A DNA stretch of 25,000 nt, taken from positions 1-25,000 of the forward strand of contig JAQGDQ010001217.1 of assembly GCA_030141605.1 (NCBI GenBank), written 5' to 3'. The notes below the pieces were generated by a model, which searched no databases, was not told the DNA's origin, and saw only the letters and a list, made by a program, of their open reading frames with translations. The position numbers and the translations under genes are program-made. Shown piece by piece: positions 1 to 8,441 of the stretch; position 1 is the stretch's first letter; each line of letters begins with the position of its first letter. The DNA is from Tubiluchus corallicola. Taxonomy: Eukaryota; Priapulida; Priapulimorpha; Priapulimorphida; Tubiluchidae.

Positions 1-1500
1 TGACCCTAAGTTCAAATGGTCGTAAGTGAACAGATTTATTAGCAGAAATAGCCACGGATAGTAAAAGTAACCAAATTTAAGAAGTCCTCATAATAAGACA
101 AGTACTGTGCTAGGCCAGATGGTAGTATGCGACCAGATTTATGAACAAAGTTAACCATGGGTCTGTTAGAAGTTAACAAACGCAGAGACGCGTTGACAAA
201 GTTCAATGTTCCATAGATGAAAATCCATCTTTTTAGATTAACTCACTTTTTATAAAAATTTTCAACTAAAATGGATTTTTACAATGAGATGTTCCTTGGT
301 GTTGTTTGAAAGTACGCATTGGGGGGGGGGGGTCGTTTTGCCCAATTGTCCAAAATGCAGGTAGGGGTCAGCAAAAGCTGTTAGTTCTTCTAGAGAGATC
401 CGTGGAGTCATGGGGGGGGTCACGTATTTTACTGAATTTGAGTTTGGGGGCATCTAAGAGCATTTTTAAGCAGTTTCTTGTGTTTTAAATTCCTTAATTT
501 GTTTGAAATAAATGAAGATCTACGTTGTCTTTAGATATCGTTGTTTAGATGTTTATGTACAATTTCTTTAAATTCAATTATTGTTCATTTTGGAATGAAA
601 TTTACGTAAAAATACACCAATTCTGAATTCATATACCCACGGCCATATTAATTAAATCATAGTTTGTTTTTTTTATATATTTTTTTGTGTATAGTTGTAA
701 ATATGTTTGATTTTATTCGTCATTACTGCACAGTAGTTTAGATTGCACTGACGCATTTGCCTTTAGCAGTGTAAGTTTTTATTAACTAACACTGATTGAT
801 CATCTCTGTAAAGTTTTTATCAGTGATTATCAATGTTTTTAATGGCAAATAAAGATTATTATATATATATATATATAAGATGAAGATGGTGAACAAATAA
901 TTAAACAAATAACTAACAAATACACAAATAAATAAACAGACAAACAAACAAAGGCACAAACAAACGAATGAACAAACAAACAAACAAATAAACAAACAAA
1001 CAAACAAAACGAATGAACAAAGTAGCGAACACTCAACATAGGTACAGCTCAATACTCTCACATTAAGTCACTATCTGAAAAAATTATGTTGACGTTTGTT
1101 AGGCTTGTGACCTTTGACCTTTACAACTAAAAATTGTGGTCTCACAGATCCTTGCCAACACACAAACACACAGACAGACGCACAGACGCGCAGACTCACT
1201 TAAATCCTCTATTCCGTGCAGTAGATGTGGGAAATAAATTAGCCTCTTCGCTTCGTTGTGCGCGCGCGCAGTTGCTATAGGTCAATGGTTAAGTGTACCA
1301 CAGCAACGCGCCTTAACTGCAACCATTACGTGAAGTGTGAGTAAAGCAAAGCCGTTTGCCACATCAGTTCAGTAACTTCAGTTCTTTTACGCGAACTTTA
1401 CTTAATCATGCATTAGTCTGTGTGTAGAGTGATTTACTAGCAGGATCTTGCTTGGGAACAAGAAAAAATTAACTAGGCAAGGTTCCAGCTAGCTGTTAAA
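1..1500. other. Upstream intergenic region, no gene seen
   Basis: AT-rich sequence with G-runs near 320-332 and 411-418, a short (TA)n at 858-877, and a CAAA/AATA low-complexity stretch at about 893-1020. Only short, low-complexity open frames are present. I see no gene. Confidence 0.5.
1108..1120 (+). promoter_or_regulatory. DR1-type nuclear receptor motif
   Basis: TGACCTTTGACCT is an exact DR1 direct repeat (reverse complement of AGGTCAAAGGTCA), the site type bound by HNF4/RXR-class receptors. It lies about 510 bp upstream of the gene 1 start codon. Binding is inferred from the motif alone. Confidence 0.35.
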
Positions 1501-1510
1501 ATTGTTACTA

Positions 1511-1616
1511 TTACAACAGCATGGGTTGCGAGGTGTTGTCAAGTGTACACAAATGTGTTGTCTGGTACACTTAACCTTTGACCTTTTCACGATCATCATC
1601 AATCGCTGGAACTGTG
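1511..1616 (+). promoter_or_regulatory. Promoter-proximal repeated block, copy A
   Basis: This roughly 106-bp block ends about 16 bp before the gene 1 ATG and recurs at 13079-13184 with only scattered substitutions. It contains an inverted repeat AAGTGTAC ... GTACACTT, a TTAACCTTTGACCTTTTC stretch resembling a DR1 site, and a GATCATCATCAATCGCTGG stretch shared exactly by both copies. It could be a core promoter with 5' UTR, or a dispersed repeat. Confidence 0.5.
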
Positions 1617-1632
1617 AAAAATCTTATTATTA

Positions 1633-1834
1633 ATGAACATGAAGCTAATTATAGTTTACCTACTTCTGGCTTTTCACAGTTTGTACTTCTCATGTCATTT
1701 TTTCATAGCAGATGATAATCCGTGCAATAGTAACCCTTGCCCAGGAAGTCACGTGTGTCTAAGTGGTAAAGAACGAGGAATGCTCTACACTTGCGCATGC
1801 CCAGTTGGTTTTACAGGAGAGAACTGTTCACTTG
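1633..1834 (+). CDS. Gene 1 exon 1: signal peptide and EGF 1
   Basis: ATG at 1633, with a second in-frame ATG at 1639, opens a hydrophobic leader rich in L, I, V and F, followed by DDNPC and a complete six-cysteine EGF domain. The exon ends in phase 1 at a gtaagt donor. The EGF has the CNSNPC O-glucosylation motif but no Asp-hydroxylation motif. A TTTTTTCATAGCAG stretch ending at 1711 looks like a splice acceptor, so the leader and EGF 1 could instead be separate exons. Direct read-through already gives a sensible signal peptide, so I keep one exon. Confidence 0.7.
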
Positions 1835-4507
1835 GTAAGTTGAGCATTTGATCTGATGCTGCCTCGTCAGAGACGTTTTATAGTTATAATCTCAGTAAAC
1901 ATTAAAGGAAAAAGAAACACTTTTATAAGCAAAGCTTAAAAATCCGACTTGAAATACTTACATAATGTCTTAATGCATAAAGGGTTTCCCTTAGCAGCAA
2001 TGCTGTATAAAACTTCAAAATTTAAACTCCCGCAATGACAGGTAAGCGCGGCCATTTTGAAAGAAAGTCGTTTGAAGCAAATTTAGATGACTTTGGGGAC
2101 AGTTTAGTAAAACAGTCACAGCATTCTAGCGCACCCATCGCTAACTAAGCAAAAGTTTAATAACTTTATATTGTTAATAAGATCAATAATGTATTTTTTG
2201 TGAGTAAGCGGTGCACACTGGGATGCATAGCTGCTTTACCAGGTGACACGTACACACTCATATCTCGGTTTGCCTGACAAAAGCGGGGAGACTTCGGTCG
2301 GTTCGAATCTGCCGATTGTCCGTATTTACCGATACTAAGTTAATACAGTAGGTGCAATGTATTAGACTAACGGTAAGGTAGAATTAATCACCTATTTGTC
2401 TCAAAAACGTCTAGTACGGGCCGCTCCTATGAAAAAGTATATAAAAACTGTCAGCAAATGACTCCAATAACTCCGCATAATTGACTCTATATTTTTATAA
2501 TGTAAAGATATACACGTGGTTACACTAATGTAATGATGTAAACAAAGTGACGTTCCGCCATCTGGTGGTCAGCTCGGTAAACAACGGACTGTGCTCGTTG
2601 TATGCGGGACCTCTGACGGTCCAGATTTTGTCCGATTCTTCTGACATCCGTAGCAGTCAGGTCTGGCAAGCCGCGATATATGAGTATATTTTAAATTACC
2701 TAGAATTTTGTTTTCGATTACATACGTCTTTCAAAAGGGTAAAGGGTTATGCTGAGTAATATACCCCGGCTGCATAAGATTATGGATATCCATAAAATAA
2801 GACCAAAAATCCATAAAATAAAATTTGAAAAATTCATAAAACAAGAAATACATAAAATAAAAAAAATATTTTTTTGTGATTTTTTGTACAAAGTAACGAG
2901 TTGTAAGCATTGGCAACACTGAAAACGAACGTTAGAAGGAGAGAAAGAGAAAGAAAACAAACCAACAAAAGCGCATTTCCGGATTTGCTATTTTACATTG
3001 TTTTTTTCTCATTGTCTTTTTGTTATCAAGGTGGCGAAGTTTCAACCAAAGCATGAGCTGGAATTCGGTCTGAAACTAAGTCCTGCGTGTTTAAAAACAC
3101 GTTTCAAACTTCCTGTTTTTACTTTTTAATTGATTTCCCCCTGGGCATCTCGTTCCAGATATAGTCTATTTCTTATTTTATTGATATCCATAAAATAAAA
3201 TTTCAAAAATCCATAAAATAAGCTATTTTATTTATTTTATACATATCCATAATCGTATGCACCCTGATATATACCTTTTGTATAGAAACTTCTTTAAGAT
3301 ACACCTTAAAAGTCCTGTTTCCTCCCTTTTAAGAAACTGGCAGTTCTAAGATCACAGGTAAAATTAAATTAAGTCTGCACGGTGGGCATGATTTTATGCT
3401 ATTATAATTTGAAAGTTATTTTGTCTTTGACTCAGAAATAAACGAGTGCGAATCGAATCCGTGCAAAAACGGGGCAACATGCTTTGATGACGTAGGCACA
3501 TTTGTGTGTCATTGCAGGACGGGATATGCAGGAAGTCTCTGCCAAACTGGTACAAAAAGTGCAAGATTTATAAACCCTCATTTCACCAAGGCTAGTGCAC
3601 TAGCTAGCTGCATAATTCTACATTTTCATTACTGTAACTATGTCTGGTTAGTTTCCGTTGTAAATCTATGACGCAAACGCACGACCATAGATTCTGCATG
3701 CTCAATTGCATTTCTAGACTTAAATGCCACGCATGCGCAGAGAGAGAGAGAGAGAGATTACTAGCCTTATGCAAAAAGTGAGGCAACGATGGCGCCATGT
3801 TTTAGTACAAATCTATCTGCTGTGGGCGCCATGTTCATTATATTATTGTTGTATTCAGCAAAAACCAAAGTGTATAAAGAGGTAAAACAGCCCTTGGGGG
3901 ACTAGAGTCGTCTTTCTGCGCATGCGTGGTATTTAAACCTATGAGTTACATTTAGGCTTACTGCTGCCATCTAGTGTACAGTTGCACCGGTTATGATCAG
4001 ATTCATAACACTACGAAATTATATATCTATGATGTTGCATATTTATTGCACACAGCATGTGCGAATGTTGCGAAAATAAACACAGTCTAACTCAGCAACA
4101 TTAAATTGTACCCTGGCACGAAGTTTCTCCATTATTAAATTTTACTGCATTTTTAATTAAGAACAAAATTATATAAGATCTCTCAAGCTTAATTATAAAT
4201 ACGTAAACATTAAATTATTATTTAAAGATGGTCACGTGTGTCTCTTCTTTCCCATTATTGTACATTATTTTCTTATAAACTACCACATTTGTATAATAAT
4301 TCAATTTTCAATCGTCTTAAATGCAAAATCTGATCATTTTTAATTACCTGGTACATGCGCGTTAAAGTTGCGAAAATTATTTAAAATTCTTCAATGCTGA
4401 GTTCGAATTCGATTCGGAAACGAAATCTTGAAATTCGATTTGATTCGAATTCGAAAGTCAAAAATTCGATTTGATTAGAATTCGCTTTCTGTTAAAGAAT
4501 GCTCACG

Positions 4508-4604
<97 letters not shown>

Positions 4605-7600
4605 GTTTATATAATTAAGTAAACATTGCCTGCAACTAGAGGCCTATGCGAATGTGTATTTTATTTGAAATGAATGATTCATCATCTTCTCTGAACTCAA
4701 TTTGTTGGCATCCTTCTGTCTCGGAAGACAATGGAGTGTGCGCCAAGAGAGTCAGTTATTGATCACATTGATGGAGCTGCAGCGTCGACTGTGGCTGAGC
4801 AGTCCGATCCTTCAACGTCTCCAGGGTGCACGCCTGGGCAATATGTATGGAGATCCTGACAACAGGAACCCCCTCTCTTCCTCCTGGGGTAGTCGTCCAA
4901 AGGAAAGCGGAGCGATACGTGTGACACCAGATTGGCTGCATGAGCTGCCGGAGTCAGTGAGCATGCTGCACTGGTCCATCTTCGGGGCTCCACTCCTGAT
5001 TTGGAAGGTTTACTCCTCTACACATGACCGTTGGGTCACTTGACCTCCTCCGCCCTCTGGGCGTTGGCTGCTTGTGCAGCTCCTCCGCCTAGTGACGAGA
5101 TACAGTGTGGACATCCCGCAAGTCTACACACTATACAATACACTTTAATAACATGATTTAATTTCAGGCTGAAAACGCATAACACACAAAACACATAAAT
5201 TATGACATCTTCTAGGTAGAAAGGTGCAGTATCATGATAGGTATGGTATTTATCTTGAAGTCTATACTTTGATTTAAATGTTTTCTTATTAGACATAAAC
5301 GAATGCGCCAGCAACCCCTGCAATCCTAATCAAGTATGTGAAGATGGAGAAGGAACGTACAGGTGTGTCTGCCTCCCAGGTTATACTGGATCAGAGTGCG
5401 AAACAGGTAACATACCAGGTGTTTCATTTCTTCTTTGTTTTCCTTCTGTTTCTGTTATCTGGGCTTTCCGTTTTTTCCGTTTTTAATTTTCCACCTCCTT
5501 TCATCAAACTCCTCAGATTTTCTCTCTCTTTTTCACAACTTTTCAAAACTGTTCCCAATTGGAGGGAATAATTTATAGAAAGAAACAGTTCGAGTTAACA
5601 TGCATCAATTATTTGTTTACAGATATTATTATTATTTATTTATTATTATTATTATATTATTTATTTGTTTACAGATGTAAACGAATGTGAATCCAATCCT
5701 TGTGCAAATAAAGGCAAATGTATAGACAAAGTGAACAAGTACACTTGTATCTGCCCTATAGGAACCACAGGTGAAAATTGTGAAATTATTGGTAAGTAAA
5801 TTACACGCTTCACTAATTCGGAACTGTTGTGTTTTGTTTCTCTCGGAAGGCTCGTAGAGAAAACCAGAAACACCTCGTCAAATTAAACTAGTTTATTATA
5901 TGAGAAATTTCTTTGACCATCTAATACCCAAATGTTTCCGGAATTTCGCTTTTGAAACGCATCGATTTCAGCTTTATATTATCTATATGAATAAATAAAA
6001 GAAGAACCTTGGACAAGAAAAATAAAAAGACGCCGTTTAAGATGGATTGGGCATATGCTTAGACAACCTGATGATATTCCAGTGAAGATAGCTCTTCAAC
6101 GAGCCATAGAACAAGCTAAAAACCTGCAGGAGGACAAATGTTAACATATTTAGATTTTGCACAGAAAGATTTAAACACTTCAGCATTGATCCTTAGAAAT
6201 AAATGCACTTGGGGCATTGCGGCGTGTAGGGAGTCCTGGCATAGGGAGGTGAGCAGAAACATGTCACTGGACGTGTGATTCATTGGATGATGATGATGAT
6301 GATTATATGAGAATTCCACAACTCACAAGTATGAAGAAACGCGAAATGTTTACAGTAAATGTGATAATCTGGAAACGTGAAAGCGAGAAAGCGTATCTGA
6401 GAATCTGAGAATACGAGGATACAGGAGAATAAACTCCAGCGGCCAGCTCCGCCTTATATATCAGTGCAAAGAAACAATCTAAAAATAGAAAGTTCTAGAA
6501 ACTTCTACAAGGTAAGAAGATTGCTCTACTGTACTATAGAACATTCTACAATATTCTATTTAATTCTGGTGGCTCTACACAACAGGAACGTGAAGCATTG
6601 GGTCACTGGCACACACGCACGCATAAACGTACACACGCACAGACGTTTTGTTCACACTAAAATTTGCAAAGAAACGTCATAAGCATGGACATAGCTACCA
6701 TGCTGTGTTTCGTATGATTCGCCATATTCGTCAGTTTCTTTAAGTCTTTCAATTCGAACATCATTTACAAGTTGAAATGAAATTCATTTTGATAAAAAAA
6801 TTGCATATAAAGTTGACTATATAGTGACAGTATAAAAACTGGCTAAATACTAATTCGAAAAACGAGACCATTATCACGGCAAAGTAGATCTGTTTATAGG
6901 GTTATTACTCTAGCGAGTAATCCAAAAGTCAAGAATTTTTAAAAACACTTAAAGCTCTAAAATGTCTTTAATCCTTAGTCCTTAATCCTCAGAGCTTAAT
7001 CCTCAGAGCTTAATTCACAATGCATTAATTCACATTACCTAATCCTTGCTGGATAATCCTCAGTGTTTAATCCACAGTACTTAATCTTCAGTGCTTAATC
7101 CTCACTACTTAATCCTCAGTACTTAATAATTTGTACTTCATCCTTAGCACTTAATCTTCAGTGCTTAATCCTGACTACTTAATCCTCAGTACCTAATAGT
7201 TTGTACTTAATCCTTAGTACTTAATATTCAGTACTTAATAGTTTGTACTTAATCCTTAGTACTTAATCCTCAGTACTTAAAAGTTTGTACTTCATCCTTA
7301 GTACTTAATCCTCAGTACTTAAAAGTTTGTACTTAATCCTTAGTACTTAATCCTCAGTACTTAATAATTGGTACTTAATCCTTAGTACTTAATCCTCAGT
7401 ACTTAATAATTGGTACTTAATCCTTAGTACTTAATCCTCAGTACTTAATAATTGGTACTTAATCCTTAGTACTTAATCCCCAGTGCTCAATAATTGGTAC
7501 TTAATCCTTAGTACTTAATCCCCAGTGCTTAATTCTCAATACTTAGTCATCAGTACTTGGTCCACAGCAAAAAGCATCAAAACTGTGGCGGGCCCGAAAC

Positions 7601-8148
7601 CTATCCACGAGATACTAGACACTGCATGGATAATGCAGAGGTGTTTCAGCATGATGTTAATACCAGATTGTAAATATTTCTGGACAGTTCCATTAATTTT
7701 ACGTGGTGAAGCATTCTGCCATCTTGTGCCAAATCACTGTACTAATTTCAGGCAACAGGCTCACGTTTCCACTTCTGTTACAGGTGCTGACGACTGCGTT
7801 GCTCAGCCTTGTTTACACGGAAGTTGCATTGACGGCGACGGTGAATATTCGTGTGAATGTGATTCAGGATATTACGGCAAAAACTGTGATTTGGGTAAGT
7901 ATTTTATCTGTTTAAATGATCATTAACACTACATGTTTCAAATTTAGGAACAGAATTGTCGGTAATAACCTTCTTGTGTCTCTGACAACACCAAACAACG
8001 ACAAAAACAACAGCAGCAGCAGCAACAACAACCACAACAGCAGCAACAAGGACAACAGCAGTAACAGCAGCAGCAACAGCAGCAGCAACAACAACAACAA
8101 CAGCAACAGCAGCAGCAGTAACAACAACAACAGCAGCAGCAGCAACAA

Positions 8149-8183
<35 letters not shown>

Positions 8184-8190
8184 ACAACAA

Positions 8191-8235
<45 letters not shown>

Positions 8236-8266
8236 TTGCATCAGAAACATGAACAGCAGCAGTAGC

Positions 8267-8358
<92 letters not shown>

Positions 8359-8378
8359 CCACAACCACAACCACAACC

Positions 8379-8441
<63 letters not shown>

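Noticed and set aside
2200-2400. Possible tRNA-derived SINE (GGTTCGAATCTGCCG resembles a B box)
   Set aside because: No convincing A box or T-stem pairing, and no clear tail or flanking duplication.
4702-5043. 113-codon open frame in intron 2 of gene 1
   Set aside because: No recognisable domain, and open frames overlap on both strands. Recorded only as a GC-richer block.
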